Notes: generated by a model not told the origin, from the sequence alone. Shown: positions 9,206 to 18,547, counted from the first letter of the stretch. The stretch is DNA of 64,000 bases from an uncultured Armatimonadota bacterium (GCA_903904815.1 CAIVDU010000004.1:1-64000); one strand, 5' to 3'. A program made the numbers and translations.

Positions 9206-9211
9206 TATCCT
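9206..9211 (+). promoter_or_regulatory. -10-like element (MGMT-like gene)
   Basis: TATCCT ends eight bases before the ATG at 9220, consistent with the leaderless pattern. Confidence 0.4.
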
Positions 9212-9219
9212 AGAGACTG

Positions 9220-9615
9220 ATGACGGCAAATCAAGAGATCGCTCAAGCGCCTCCGGCGGTCGTAGCCGAACTCGATGAGGCAAAGGGTAAGCGTTTCGGC
9301 GCGCGTACCATGTTGATTCCTTCACCGACCCAGGTGCGGTCCGCAATTGCTCAAATCGCATTCGGAGAAACCAGGACTCTGAAGCAGATTCGGACAGAAC
9401 TGGCCCAAGCTTCAGGCGCCGACGTTACCTGTCCCCGAACCGCCTTTCTCTGCTGGCGCTTGGTTGCTCTTGCCTCAGATGAAGATGTCGATGCCGGCAT
9501 TTCACCGACGACGCCCTGGTGGAGGGTTACCCGTGATGGTAAACCCGAACCCCGCATGCCAGGTGGAGAAGAGCGCCACCGGGCTTTACTTCAGCAAGAA
9601 GGCATTCGAATCTAG
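9220..9615 (+). CDS. MGMT-family DNA-binding domain protein without the methyl-acceptor cysteine
   Basis: A 131-residue protein related to the C-terminal DNA-binding domain of O6-alkylguanine-DNA methyltransferases (GETRTLKQIRTELAQ, then GGEERHRALLQQEG). The PCHRV active site of true methyltransferases is replaced by PWWRV at residues 99-103, so it cannot accept a methyl group. It belongs with the alkyltransferase-like/MGMT-like group reading PYWR or PWHR there. Such proteins can bind alkylated DNA and hand lesions to other repair systems; that role is inferred here. It starts with ATG at 9220 and may be leaderless. A YceI-like remnant lies just downstream on the other strand. Confidence 0.75.
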   Translation: MTANQEIAQAPPAVVAELDEAKGKRFGARTMLIPSPTQVRSAIAQIAFGETRTLKQIRTELAQASGADVTCPRTAFLCWRLVALASDEDVDAGISPTTPWWRVTRDGKPEPRMPGGEERHRALLQQEGIRI

Positions 9616-9619
9616 ACTC

Positions 9620-9814
9620 CTAGGAAGCTGGCTTGTCCTTAATCGCTTCGAGGGCTAGGTGGATCGTCACCTCATCTGAAACGCCAGGGCTGCCATCTGG
9701 CATGGTTAGGAATCCCATCATGCCGAAGTCGGAACGACGTATCACCAGCGGATCGGCGGTGAGGCAGTAACGCCCTCGGTTCAAGATGAGGGCATACCTG
9801 GCAAAACGTACGCC
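9620..9814 (-). pseudogene. Remnant of a YceI-family protein (C-terminal part)
   Basis: Reading the minus strand up to a TAG at 9620-9622 gives a frame ending VIRRSDFGMMGFLTMPDG, then VSDEVTIHLALEAIKDK. This is the typical end of YceI/polyisoprenoid-binding lipocalin-like proteins. The preceding residues (GVRFARYALILNRGRYCLTADPL) resemble an earlier strand joined directly to it, and no start codon or N-terminal half is present before the helicase stop at 9865. It looks like an internally deleted, 5'-truncated copy. Confidence 0.45.
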
Positions 9815-9864
9815 GTTCGGTACGCCATCGGTCGATGAGGTCTGCGTCGATTGCGAAGGACGAT

Positions 9865-12800
9865 TCAGGGAAGGATCGTTCGCAAGGTACCGTCGGTCTG
9901 AAGCACAATTTCTCCCACCGAGATCATCTTGGACAAGACGCCGTCGACTCTTTGAACGGCCGACTCCGAAGCTCTCTTGAATCCCATTAGCTTCAACGCG
10001 GCGCTCGCGACGTCCCCTTTTGCAATTCCGTACGACTCTCGAACGATCTTGCGAAGCGCGGCGGCGAGCTCAGTCTCAGTCAAGAATTCAGTTTTTCGCT
10101 CCGACGACGGAAGCGAGGACCAGTCCCGTGGGACCGCCAATTGGGCGTCGTCGAAATAGAGCGCATCCGAAACTTGAAACACCTTTCCCTGGTTTGAATC
10201 AATGATGCGGTTCAGTCTGAGACGAGCCGCCTGCCGAACGCTTTCGTATCCGGCCGCCGAACGGAGACGCAGGAACAGCATTTCGCGATGAATGGGCCCC
10301 TCACATTTCACCGTCTCTAGCATGAATTGCGAGAGTTCGTCGTCGGTTTGGAGTTTGGCGGGGAGTGGTGTGACCCCATACGGACGAGTAGAGGGCGGCA
10401 AGCTACCGGCTCGGTCCTTTTCCTCGAACAAGCTGGATTCAAGCGAGAACCCTTGATCCATCTCGTGTGGGCATGAAGCGTCGGAGACGTCCTCAGACCC
10501 GGATGGTTCGTTTGATGCTTCGATCGCGTCAAGGATTCTCGATATTTCGGACTCTTGGTCCTGCCACCAGTCTTGTGACCAGATTCGGTGAAGTCGCCAT
10601 TCGCGACTCTCAAGCACTCGTTGGCGGAGCTTGTCTCGGTCCCTTGCGCTGCGAGCAAGGTGATAAGTCGGTCCATCACACTCGATTCCGAGAACATACC
10701 GACTCGAATCGGCCGGATCGATCACGCCCATGTCGATCTTGAATGCTCCCGAACCGATGGGAGCATGAACTTCATGCCCTCGGCTTCGCAGAGCCTCGAT
10801 GACCGCGTTTACGAACGGAGATTGTTCATGTCCCGTTTCGGAAGCCACCGGGGTGACGCCTTCTTCCGCAAACTTCAAATACCGAATCAGGGTTTGCACG
10901 CCTAGCCGAGAACCTTCGGTCCGAAGTTCCTCCGCCTTGAAATTGGAGAAAACTTCGCACCGCCTTCGAGCCCGGGTGAAGAGCACGTTTAAGCGGCGCT
11001 CACCTCCATCCATGAGGAGCGGGCCAAACTGCTGTCGAAGCACGCCTTCGCTGTCCCGCCCGTAGGTGACGCTGATGAGAACCACATCTCGCTCGTCACC
11101 CTGCACAGTCTCGAGGTTCTTGACGGCGAGCGGTTCGTGAGGGTGCCGGGATCGAAATCGAGCGAAGACCTCGGGATTCTGTCGTTCAAGAACGCTCATT
11201 TCCTGAAAGATCAGCTCTGCCTGGGGGCGATTCATCGCGGCTACGAGAAGGCTCTCCTGCGGGGAAGCCAAGAGGTGTTCCAGAACTCTTGTGGCGACCA
11301 GTTTTGCCTCAATTCGGTTCACGCGCCGCTTGGAACCTGGTTCGTAGACCGATTCGGGGTGGTGACGGAGCATCATTCCAATCCGCTGACCGCCTTGGGT
11401 CTCGCCAGGGCTTGGAAACACCACGAGTTCGTCCCCATAGAACATCTCGTTTGAGGGCTGGATAAGCGAAGGATGAATACTGCGATAGTGCCACTTGAGG
11501 CTTGGCTGCCGTACTCGCCCGAGCACGACTCCGCTCATCAACCCGAGGATGCTCTCCTGGTCACGAGCCACCGAACCGATCTCGAGTCCCTCTTCGTCGG
11601 ACTCGTCGTCATCCCCTACCAAACGATCAAAGAAACTGCTCGGCGGCATCTGGCGGGTGTCCCCCACCACAATGCACTGTTTCGCCCGTGAGATCGCACA
11701 GAGGGCGTCTTCCGGCCGAATCTGCGACGCCTCGTCAAAGATCACGATGTCAAAGGGTGGAAGTTCCGGCGGAAGATGTATCGCGATTGAAAGCGGGCTC
11801 ATCATGAACACGGGCTTAATCTGCTGGATCGCCTCGCCCGCTCTTGCCATCGTCCATCGAATCGGCTTGTGTTTCCGCTGGAGCTCGCACTGTAGCTTCA
11901 AAAGGTGAAGATTGCCAACTGCATTCTCAATAGTCGGGAGGCGTCGCTGATGGGCTAGTCGCACCTGAGCCCGGTTGTACTGAAGCTTAAAGTCGTCCAA
12001 ACCCTGGAATTCGGAGATCGTCTCCTCGTGACCTTCGCGCTCGAATCGCTTGAGTTCGGGTCGCAACTGCATTGCCTCTCGAACCACCCCGAGGAAGTAG
12101 CTCCTTTGGAAGGTGTCTACCAAACGATCGGATGCCAGTGCCCACCGATCGGCAAGCTCGACGACCATGCTCAAGTTAGCCTGAAGGGCTTGCCGTCGCG
12201 CTTCGGAGTATCGAATGAACTCGCCGAGTTGAGGCAGACTTCGATCCCACAGTTTCAGTCGCTCCGAGAGCTCATCAATGTTGAGTTCCAAGGTGAGTGA
12301 AGATTTGAGACTTAGAATTTGGAGCACGCCGCGCAGACTCGTAACCGCTTCTTCGAGGTCTCGTTTTGCCTGCAATACCAAATCGCGAATGATCGCCGGT
12401 TCGACCGGAGCGTCGAAGTAATCAATGATTCCGTCCGGGAGCTTATCGGGAGAGATACACCGGTGAAGGAGCAACACCCAGTCCAGTAAGTCTTGTATCA
12501 AAGTGGGTTGCGATTCAATACCTTGCCAGCGAGAGCCAAACAATCCGCGCATTCGTTGGTCACCCTTACGAATCTCCGCCTCCGCCCTCTGAACGGCAAT
12601 GACGTCGTGAATCAACGGCAACCTTTCGGCGGGTGACGGAGGCGCGCCGACGGATAACAGACTCGATAGAGCCCGATCGGCCTGGCGAAAGGCGCCATTA
12701 ATCGCCCGATACCAACGATCCCCAAATTGTGAAAAACTTGCTTCGATGGTCGTGAGGTCGGTCGACCAGATTTCTGGCTTGACCGCTCCCCCATGTTTTG

Positions 12801-14622
12801 CCATGAGTTCGAGGCGTGTACTCAGCGAAGCAACAACTGACCGAACGAAAGGCTCATCCTGCTTCCAAGTGGTCGACCGGAGTGCGAGTCCCTCCGCATC
12901 TGGCGCTGCCGAAACGCAACTGAGACAGTCTTCTAGCTTTTTAACGTTCTCTAGTCGCGGTTCTATCTGCACTTTCAGCGGAAGGCATGCGGCCATCCAC
13001 GCTTCCCGGGCGGTGTCCAATTTTGCCAACGTTTCGGCGATCCCGAGCCGTAAATCAGAGCGGATGGCGGAGTCGATGTAGTCAATCTCCGCACCCCAAA
13101 AGGGATGATCGATCGGAGTGCCGACCGGTTTGAGCCGTGATTGCAGGGCCGAAATCAGAGGCAAGGCCTCTTGAATATCAATAGCTTTAAACGATCGAAG
13201 TTGTTCGAATGAGATTCGGCCATCCCTATCCTCGGGAGTCTCATTCGGTAACCGCGCCAACTCTGACATCGCCGCGAAGGGGGGCGTTCCAAAATCGGAC
13301 AGCGGTTCGTTGACCGCGCTACTGTGGGCGTTCAGCCGGGTCCGAAGGTCCGCGAGTCGGGAGATCTTTGAGTCTTCGTTTCGGAGCGCAACCCCTTTCC
13401 CGACGGTTCGCTTGATCTCGGCATAAAATTCTTTGCGGTTCGTGAGCTTGTCGTGAAGATCGAGACACATTGGTCCCAGGTCCGCCTCGGTGAGGCGTCG
13501 CTTCACCACTTCCAGCGCGGCGCGCTTCGCTGACACAAACAGTACCGTCTTGCCGTGACTCACAGCCTCCGCGATGATGTTGGTGATGGTTTGAGATTTT
13601 CCCGTACCAGGCGGGCCCTCGATGACGATGGATAGTCCTTCCGCCGCTCGAACCATCGCTAAAGTCTGTGAACTGTCTGCCTCATACACTTCGCGACCCG
13701 TCTGCACCGAGCGCGCGTCATCCAGAAAACTCTGTTCGGTAACGCTCGATTCTGCGGTTGGGTAACCCGTCGAAAAGATTGCCTGAAGGTCGGCGTTGTC
13801 CCACGGCTTACGATCGTTCGGCCAGGTTTCTCCGCCGAGATCGATGTACATGGCGTACTTCTCGTAGTTGAAGAATCCGACACAAACTTCGTCGCGATGC
13901 ACCTTCCAGTCCTGCCTGGATCGCACGGTCGACTCGACTTCGTCCAGGTAGTCGAGAACGGATTTGTCCTCTTCCCAATCGGGCAGCCGAAGGTTGAGCT
14001 CTTGGAGCTTTGCCTTGAGTGGGAGGTTCGTTCCCATGTCACTGCCTTCGTGTCGAAGTCGGATCGAGCCATTGGCCTGCATCTCGAGACTGATCGGCAC
14101 GAAGAGGAGTGGCGCTCGAAACGACCGGTCGTCGGTCTCCGACCACTCTAAAGACCCCAAGGTGAGAAACAACGTGTTGATGCCCAACTCTTCGTTGGCC
14201 AGCCTGGCTTCGCGAAGGATCGCGCGTAGCTTTACTTGAAGCACGGATTCGAACTCTTCGGTGTGCAGCTTGGTGTCCAACTGGTCCACCGGTGTCGCTG
14301 GACTCACCAGGAACGCTTCGAGTTCGTCCCTGGCCGCGTCCCGAAAGGCTGCCATCGCGACCTCGTCGTCAGGCGCGATCAATTGGTCGGTGAGGTGATG
14401 TTGTCGGGGTGGGTCGGGTTTCCCGACGAACGACATTTTACGTCCTTCGTCGACTACGATGCGGTGGAGATGGATGCTGTTTTCTCCAAGTATCGTGAGT
14501 CCTAGGCGCTTGGACGGCCGATAATTCAGCATGCGATTTCGCATCGAGAGATCGAGAAGCCTTTTCCGAAGCACTTCGATCTGCATTCGGGTGGAGTTGC
14601 GCGAATCGCCAGCACCGGTCAC
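9865..14622 (-). CDS. DUF4011/SF1 helicase/PD-(D/E)XK nuclease/DUF3320 protein, candidate defence gene
   Basis: A 1585-residue cytoplasmic multidomain protein. DUF4011-like N-terminus about 1-270 (LRKRLLDLSMRNRMLNYRPS). Superfamily 1 helicase core with Walker A GPPGTGKSQT near 337, Walker B FDEASQ near 962, GDTRQMPPSSFF just after, QGDERDVVLIS near 1175 and LNVLFTRARRR near 1210. A VSR/DUF559-type nuclease domain lies near 1290-1370 (GIECDGPTYH, then LHRIWSQDWW), and a DUF3320-like C-terminus near 1500-1585 (ESYGIAKGDVASAAL). Long helicase-VSR proteins of this style occur as single-gene defence systems such as hhe. Assignment to defence is inference. It starts with GTG at 14622, six bases after TAAACT. 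The neighbours are metabolic genes, so it stands alone. Confidence 0.85.
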   Translation of the reverse strand: MTGAGDSRNSTRMQIEVLRKRLLDLSMRNRMLNYRPSKRLGLTILGENSIHLHRIVVDEGRKMSFVGKPDPPRQHHLTDQLIAPDDEVAMAAFRDAARDELEAFLVSPATPVDQLDTKLHTEEFESVLQVKLRAILREARLANEELGINTLFLTLGSLEWSETDDRSFRAPLLFVPISLEMQANGSIRLRHEGSDMGTNLPLKAKLQELNLRLPDWEEDKSVLDYLDEVESTVRSRQDWKVHRDEVCVGFFNYEKYAMYIDLGGETWPNDRKPWDNADLQAIFSTGYPTAESSVTEQSFLDDARSVQTGREVYEADSSQTLAMVRAAEGLSIVIEGPPGTGKSQTITNIIAEAVSHGKTVLFVSAKRAALEVVKRRLTEADLGPMCLDLHDKLTNRKEFYAEIKRTVGKGVALRNEDSKISRLADLRTRLNAHSSAVNEPLSDFGTPPFAAMSELARLPNETPEDRDGRISFEQLRSFKAIDIQEALPLISALQSRLKPVGTPIDHPFWGAEIDYIDSAIRSDLRLGIAETLAKLDTAREAWMAACLPLKVQIEPRLENVKKLEDCLSCVSAAPDAEGLALRSTTWKQDEPFVRSVVASLSTRLELMAKHGGAVKPEIWSTDLTTIEASFSQFGDRWYRAINGAFRQADRALSSLLSVGAPPSPAERLPLIHDVIAVQRAEAEIRKGDQRMRGLFGSRWQGIESQPTLIQDLLDWVLLLHRCISPDKLPDGIIDYFDAPVEPAIIRDLVLQAKRDLEEAVTSLRGVLQILSLKSSLTLELNIDELSERLKLWDRSLPQLGEFIRYSEARRQALQANLSMVVELADRWALASDRLVDTFQRSYFLGVVREAMQLRPELKRFEREGHEETISEFQGLDDFKLQYNRAQVRLAHQRRLPTIENAVGNLHLLKLQCELQRKHKPIRWTMARAGEAIQQIKPVFMMSPLSIAIHLPPELPPFDIVIFDEASQIRPEDALCAISRAKQCIVVGDTRQMPPSSFFDRLVGDDDESDEEGLEIGSVARDQESILGLMSGVVLGRVRQPSLKWHYRSIHPSLIQPSNEMFYGDELVVFPSPGETQGGQRIGMMLRHHPESVYEPGSKRRVNRIEAKLVATRVLEHLLASPQESLLVAAMNRPQAELIFQEMSVLERQNPEVFARFRSRHPHEPLAVKNLETVQGDERDVVLISVTYGRDSEGVLRQQFGPLLMDGGERRLNVLFTRARRRCEVFSNFKAEELRTEGSRLGVQTLIRYLKFAEEGVTPVASETGHEQSPFVNAVIEALRSRGHEVHAPIGSGAFKIDMGVIDPADSSRYVLGIECDGPTYHLARSARDRDKLRQRVLESREWRLHRIWSQDWWQDQESEISRILDAIEASNEPSGSEDVSDASCPHEMDQGFSLESSLFEEKDRAGSLPPSTRPYGVTPLPAKLQTDDELSQFMLETVKCEGPIHREMLFLRLRSAAGYESVRQAARLRLNRIIDSNQGKVFQVSDALYFDDAQLAVPRDWSSLPSSERKTEFLTETELAAALRKIVRESYGIAKGDVASAALKLMGFKRASESAVQRVDGVLSKMISVGEIVLQTDGTLRTILP

Positions 14623-14628
14623 TTCGTG

Positions 14629-14634
14629 AGTTTA
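14629..14634 (-). promoter_or_regulatory. -10 element of a leaderless start (helicase gene)
   Basis: TAAACT on the minus strand ends six bases before the GTG at 14622. Confidence 0.5.
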
Positions 14635-14692
14635 CAGACTCTGGCCCCAACAAACAAACGCTTTGTGCCGGTGCGACAGTGTCTCCGAGGTT

Positions 14693-14698
14693 CATACT
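14693..14698 (+). promoter_or_regulatory. -10-like element (Zn-dehydrogenase gene)
   Basis: CATACT ends seven bases before the GTG at 14706. The same hexamer at the same distance precedes the MFS gene that starts at 23195. Confidence 0.45.
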
Positions 14699-14705
14699 TG
14701 TCGCT

Positions 14706-15701
14706 GTGAAAGCGCTGCAGCTTGTCGAATACGGTCGATTTGAGATCGTTGATCTTCCCGAACCTACCATTGCGCCCGACGAAGTCCGAATTCGGGTCCG
14801 TGCCTGCGGGATCTGCGGAAGCGATGTCCACGGCTACGATGGGAGCACTGGTCGCAGGATTCCTCCGATCGTGATGGGTCATGAGGCGTCCGGGGACATC
14901 GTCGCCGTCGGAGCCAATGCGGGGGCCTGGGAAGTGGGCGATCGAGTGACGTTCGACTCAACGATCTACTGCGGTCAGTGTCCTTACTGTCTCCGCGGTG
15001 AAGTCAACCTGTGCGATAACCGCCAAGTGCTCGGGGTTTCTTGCGGCGACTACAGTAGGCAGGGCGCCTTCGCGGAGTATGTTTCGGTCCCGGCAAGGGT
15101 CTTGTGCCGGATTCCAGATAACATCACTTACCAACAAGCGGCCATGGTCGAACCGGTTTCGGTCGCAGTCCATGGCATAGACCGAGCCCATATCGGGCCG
15201 GGAGATCGGGTGGCCATCATCGGGACTGGCATGATCGGGCTGTTGGCACTGCAGGTCGCGAACGCCGCCCGTCCCGACGAACTGATCGCAGTCGACATCG
15301 ACCCAAGAAAGCGTCAAGCTGCGCTTGACCTGGGCGCCACGCAGGCGCTCGAATCAGCTGACGGCCTGGATCTTGATGCGGCAATAGAGGCCGTCGGTAT
15401 CACCGCCACCGTGAGCATGGCGATTAAGAGCGTCCGAAAGGGGGGCAGAGTTGCGCTCATCGGGAATCTGGAGCCGACCGTTCAGATTCCGCTTCAAGTT
15501 CTGGTCACCCGAGAGATCTCGCTGTACGGCTGCTGCGCGTCCCAGGGCGATTATGAGGAGAGTCTTAGCCTCATCTCATCAGGCGAGGTGAAGGTCGATT
15601 CGATGATCTCGGAGACGATCACCCTGGAGCAGGCGCCGGAGTACTTCGAGCGGCTGCACTCGGGTAAATCCGGTCTCATGAAGGTGATCGTGTGTCCTTA
15701 G
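14706..15701 (+). CDS. Zinc-dependent medium-chain alcohol/polyol dehydrogenase
   Basis: A 331-residue GroES-like plus Rossmann dehydrogenase of the sorbitol/threonine dehydrogenase type. Catalytic zinc ligands lie in CGICGSDVHGYDG and MGHEASG. The structural zinc lobe CGQCPYCLRGEVNLC is complete, and the coenzyme fold shows VAIIGTGMIGLLALQ followed by DIDPRKR, where the acidic residue suggests NAD preference. The reaction is likely oxidation of a sugar alcohol or secondary alcohol. The start at GTG 14706 is chosen over an ATG at 14679 because the family begins at VKALQLVEYG. It overlaps the next gene, an SDR, by ten bases, so the two are translationally coupled and probably act in one pathway. 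Confidence 0.88.
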   Translation: MKALQLVEYGRFEIVDLPEPTIAPDEVRIRVRACGICGSDVHGYDGSTGRRIPPIVMGHEASGDIVAVGANAGAWEVGDRVTFDSTIYCGQCPYCLRGEVNLCDNRQVLGVSCGDYSRQGAFAEYVSVPARVLCRIPDNITYQQAAMVEPVSVAVHGIDRAHIGPGDRVAIIGTGMIGLLALQVANAARPDELIAVDIDPRKRQAALDLGATQALESADGLDLDAAIEAVGITATVSMAIKSVRKGGRVALIGNLEPTVQIPLQVLVTREISLYGCCASQGDYEESLSLISSGEVKVDSMISETITLEQAPEYFERLHSGKSGLMKVIVCP

Positions 15702-16480
15702 CGGAATTTGATTTGACCGGGCGTGTGGCCATTGTCACCGGCTGCAGTCGAGGCTTGGGCCAAATCTTTGCCAGTGCCCTCGCCGATGCTGGAGCAGACC
15801 TCGTCGTCACCGCCCGAACGGCTGAGTCACTTGCTCCGTTTAAGGCAGAGATAGAAGCGAAGGGAAGGAGATGCCTGGCACTTCCGTGCGACGTCCGAGA
15901 CCACGCTTCGATCAAGGCCATGGTCGAGTCTGCGATTGCTGAGATGGGCCGAATCGATATCCTGGTCAACAACGCCGGGTGCAATGTCCGCAAACCTGCC
16001 CTGGACGTTTCGTGGGATGATTGGAATCTCATCCTTGATACAAACCTTCGGGGCACGTTCTTCGTGGCCCAGGCGGTTGCTCGACACATGATTGGCAATG
16101 GTTATGGTCGGATTGTCAATATCGGTTCAGTGACCAGCGTTGCCGGCTACGCTGGACTCGGGCCTTACGGGGCCAGCAGGGGCGGCGTCAAGCAACTCAC
16201 CATGAGCCTGGCCGACGACTGGGGCGTGCACGGAATCACCGTCAACTGCTTAGCTCCTGGGTGGTTCAAAACCGCCCAAAACGCGGTGATGTACGAAGAC
16301 GCCGAATGGGTGGAGTACTTGACCGACCGAATCCCGCTGAAGCGACCTGGCCAGCCCTCGGACCTTCGTGGGGCGGTTGTGTTTCTTGCGTCCGAGGCGA
16401 GCGCCTACGTGACCGGACAGACCCTTCTGGTGGATGGTGGCATCTCCACCGGAGCGGTAAGGGCGATTCCAAAGCGATGA
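15692..16480 (+). CDS. SDR family oxidoreductase with Arg in place of the catalytic Lys
   Basis: A 262-residue short-chain dehydrogenase resembling gluconate 5-dehydrogenase or 2-deoxygluconate 3-dehydrogenase. The cofactor motif TGCSRGLG is at residues 17-24, NNAG near 92, the catalytic serine region is NIGSVTS, and the catalytic Tyr is Y159. The YxxxK motif reads YGASR, so the lysine that lowers the Tyr pKa and holds the nicotinamide ribose is Arg163 (codon AGG). The C-terminal signature YVTGQTLLVDGG is intact. It starts with GTG at 15692 inside the end of the Zn-dehydrogenase gene, with AAGGTGAT upstream as a ribosome binding site. The pair suggests two-step interconversion of a polyol or sugar acid. 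Confidence 0.87.
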   Translation: MSLAEFDLTGRVAIVTGCSRGLGQIFASALADAGADLVVTARTAESLAPFKAEIEAKGRRCLALPCDVRDHASIKAMVESAIAEMGRIDILVNNAGCNVRKPALDVSWDDWNLILDTNLRGTFFVAQAVARHMIGNGYGRIVNIGSVTSVAGYAGLGPYGASRGGVKQLTMSLADDWGVHGITVNCLAPGWFKTAQNAVMYEDAEWVEYLTDRIPLKRPGQPSDLRGAVVFLASEASAYVTGQTLLVDGGISTGAVRAIPKR

Positions 16481-16483
16481 GCC

Positions 16484-17863
16484 CTACGCCTCGTCGCCGA
16501 GCGTGAAATAGAAGACTGCGCCTTGGTCGACCCCTTTGCTGGAGGCCCACATGAGACCGCCGTGGCGTTCAACGATTCGGCGGGCGTTCGCAAGGCCGAT
16601 GCCAGTGCCGGGATACTCGGTGTCACGGTGAAGTCTCTCGAACGGCTGAAACAGCTTGTGAACATACGCCATCTCGAACCCAATGCCGTTGTCCTCGACG
16701 AAAAAGCTGCCATCTTTGTCCCTTCCAACCTGAATCTCGGGAGGACGGGAACCGGATCGGTATTTTCCGGCGTTGTCGAGCAAGATCGTGGCGACGACCT
16801 CCACGAGGGAAGCGTCCGCCAGTCCGATCATGTCCGGTTGGATCTTTAGGGCAACTCCATCGCATGACCAACCTGGTTGTGACAGCCTTGTCGAGACTTC
16901 CTGGAATACCTCGGTTACATTGACCTTCGTTCGATTGACGGTCTGCCTTCCGTGACGCGCGTAAGCCAGCAAGTCGTCTACCAGGGCAGCCATCTTGCGA
17001 GCCGCCGAAACCTGCCGCTCCAGTAAATCGCGAGCGTCCCTGCTTAGCTCCTTACCGTGGTCGAGAAGCAGGATCTTGCTGGTCGACACCACCGCCCTGA
17101 GGGGCGTTCTCATGTCGTGGGAGACTGAGTAGGTGAATCCATTGAGTTCATCGATCGCTTTTTGTAGCGCCTCGGTTCGCGCCTCGACCCGGGCCTCGAG
17201 TTCCATGGAAAGTTCTCGGTACCGCGCTTCGCTTTCTCTCAAGGCCATCTCCGCCGCCTTGCGTTCGACGATCTCTCTTTTCGCCGCATCGAAGAGAACG
17301 GAGTTCTGGAAAGCAACTGCCAGAGGCGCGGTAAGTGCGGTCAAGATGTCGATATGTTCTTGGTTGTAGGCGTCGACGTCGTGGCTCTGAGCCTGAATGA
17401 CCCCAATGGCGACCCCCTCTAACATCATCGGAACCATCAACGTGGTTCGAACTTCGACCTTCTTGGCCTCTTCGGGCGCGATCGACTTGGAAGTTCCATC
17501 GGGGGTTACTTCGACGTAGGTATTCGACGGGTTCGCCACGTGAGTGCGGACATCAAAAATCTTCGGCAGGCCGGTTCGAAACACCTCGGTCTGCATGCCG
17601 GTCCCGGTAGGGTTGTAGGGAAGGGGGGGAAGGCTAAGCGCTTCCAATTCCTGACCTCCGGCCCAAAGATAGGCGGCCCGAATCAAGGTTCGGTCTGGAC
17701 TCATCATCGAGATGATCATGCCGTCAAGCGGAATCGCTTCCGTCACGAGGTGACGAAACGACTGGCTCAATTCCTTGAGATCGAGCGTTCCCGCCAACTT
17801 CCGAATGCTCTCATAGAATCGGTCGATGAGAGGTGCGGATGGGGGCTGGCTATGGGGTGTCAA
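16484..17863 (-). CDS. GAF domain sensor histidine kinase
   Basis: A 459-residue protein without membrane segments. A GAF domain covers about residues 20-195, then a coiled coil (about 195-240, AEMALRESEARYRELSME), a HisKA dimerisation domain with the phospho-acceptor in YSVSHDMRTPLRAV, and a HATPase_c domain with the N box LLDNAGKY, G1 DNGIGF and G2 GTGIGLA. It should autophosphorylate in response to a cytoplasmic signal bound by GAF. No response regulator gene lies next to it. The start is TTG at 17863; there is no better codon and the signal is weak. It converges with the SDR gene, with three bases between the stops. Confidence 0.9.
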   Translation of the reverse strand: MTPHSQPPSAPLIDRFYESIRKLAGTLDLKELSQSFRHLVTEAIPLDGMIISMMSPDRTLIRAAYLWAGGQELEALSLPPLPYNPTGTGMQTEVFRTGLPKIFDVRTHVANPSNTYVEVTPDGTSKSIAPEEAKKVEVRTTLMVPMMLEGVAIGVIQAQSHDVDAYNQEHIDILTALTAPLAVAFQNSVLFDAAKREIVERKAAEMALRESEARYRELSMELEARVEARTEALQKAIDELNGFTYSVSHDMRTPLRAVVSTSKILLLDHGKELSRDARDLLERQVSAARKMAALVDDLLAYARHGRQTVNRTKVNVTEVFQEVSTRLSQPGWSCDGVALKIQPDMIGLADASLVEVVATILLDNAGKYRSGSRPPEIQVGRDKDGSFFVEDNGIGFEMAYVHKLFQPFERLHRDTEYPGTGIGLANARRIVERHGGLMWASSKGVDQGAVFYFTLGDEA

Positions 17864-18000
17864 CGATCATCATCCAGTTCGTGAGAAAACCCGAGTTCTT
17901 CGGTACGAAACGCGGGTCCCGCTCAACTTGAGCGAATAGCCGCAATATTGTGGGCATTACCTGGTAACTTCGCCCCCTTGCCCAGGCAAAAATACGATGC

Positions 18001-18510
18001 CTAGGAATTCAGGCTCTTTAAGAAGAGCTCGTGGATCGCGACCGCCTGCCCACCCGTGTAGCTCTCATGTTCGAGAACATGGGCAATCACCCATCTCAGG
18101 GAGCAGGTGCTACCGGGTGTTCGACGCTGATAGGTTCGCGTGGGTTCGATGTCGCGGAGTGAAAGCAGGGCCCGATTGCGAATTTTGTCGTGAAGATCGT
18201 AGTACCAGCTTAGAGGCTTTGCTGGCGGCGTCGGCCAGGTTCCTGACATTTGATCGGTCTCATCCGAAAGGAAGAGTCCCACTTCCTCAGGTTCTCTCGG
18301 GTTTCCTGCCGCAAAGGAGTAAAACCAAGCATCCTCGCAGTCGATCAGGTGAAGAATCAGGGCGCCGATGCTATAAGCCTTTGGCGCTGGCTGCCAGGTC
18401 AATGCCTCCTCTAAAACTTCTCCAAGATTTTCGCGCCACTCTCGAGTGCTGTCTTGGAGTGACGCCAACAGGAGGCCGACTTCCGGGTGAAATCCAGGCA
18501 AAGGTTCCAT
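18001..18510 (-). CDS. DinB-like metal-dependent protein
   Basis: A 169-residue all-helical protein of the DinB/YfiT four-helix-bundle superfamily. The first metal-ligand region is IGALILHLIDCEDAWFY, and two further histidines sit in WVIAHVLEHESYTGGQ, the usual spacing. Family members include thiol-dependent S-transferases and many of unknown role. It lies divergent from a glycosyltransferase gene with 48 bases between the starts, so the two share a promoter region. Confidence 0.8.
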   Translation of the reverse strand: MEPLPGFHPEVGLLLASLQDSTREWRENLGEVLEEALTWQPAPKAYSIGALILHLIDCEDAWFYSFAAGNPREPEEVGLFLSDETDQMSGTWPTPPAKPLSWYYDLHDKIRNRALLSLRDIEPTRTYQRRTPGSTCSLRWVIAHVLEHESYTGGQAVAIHELFLKSLNS

Positions 18511-18547
18511 GACTCCAACACTTCTAAGCCGTAGACCGCAGAAACGC

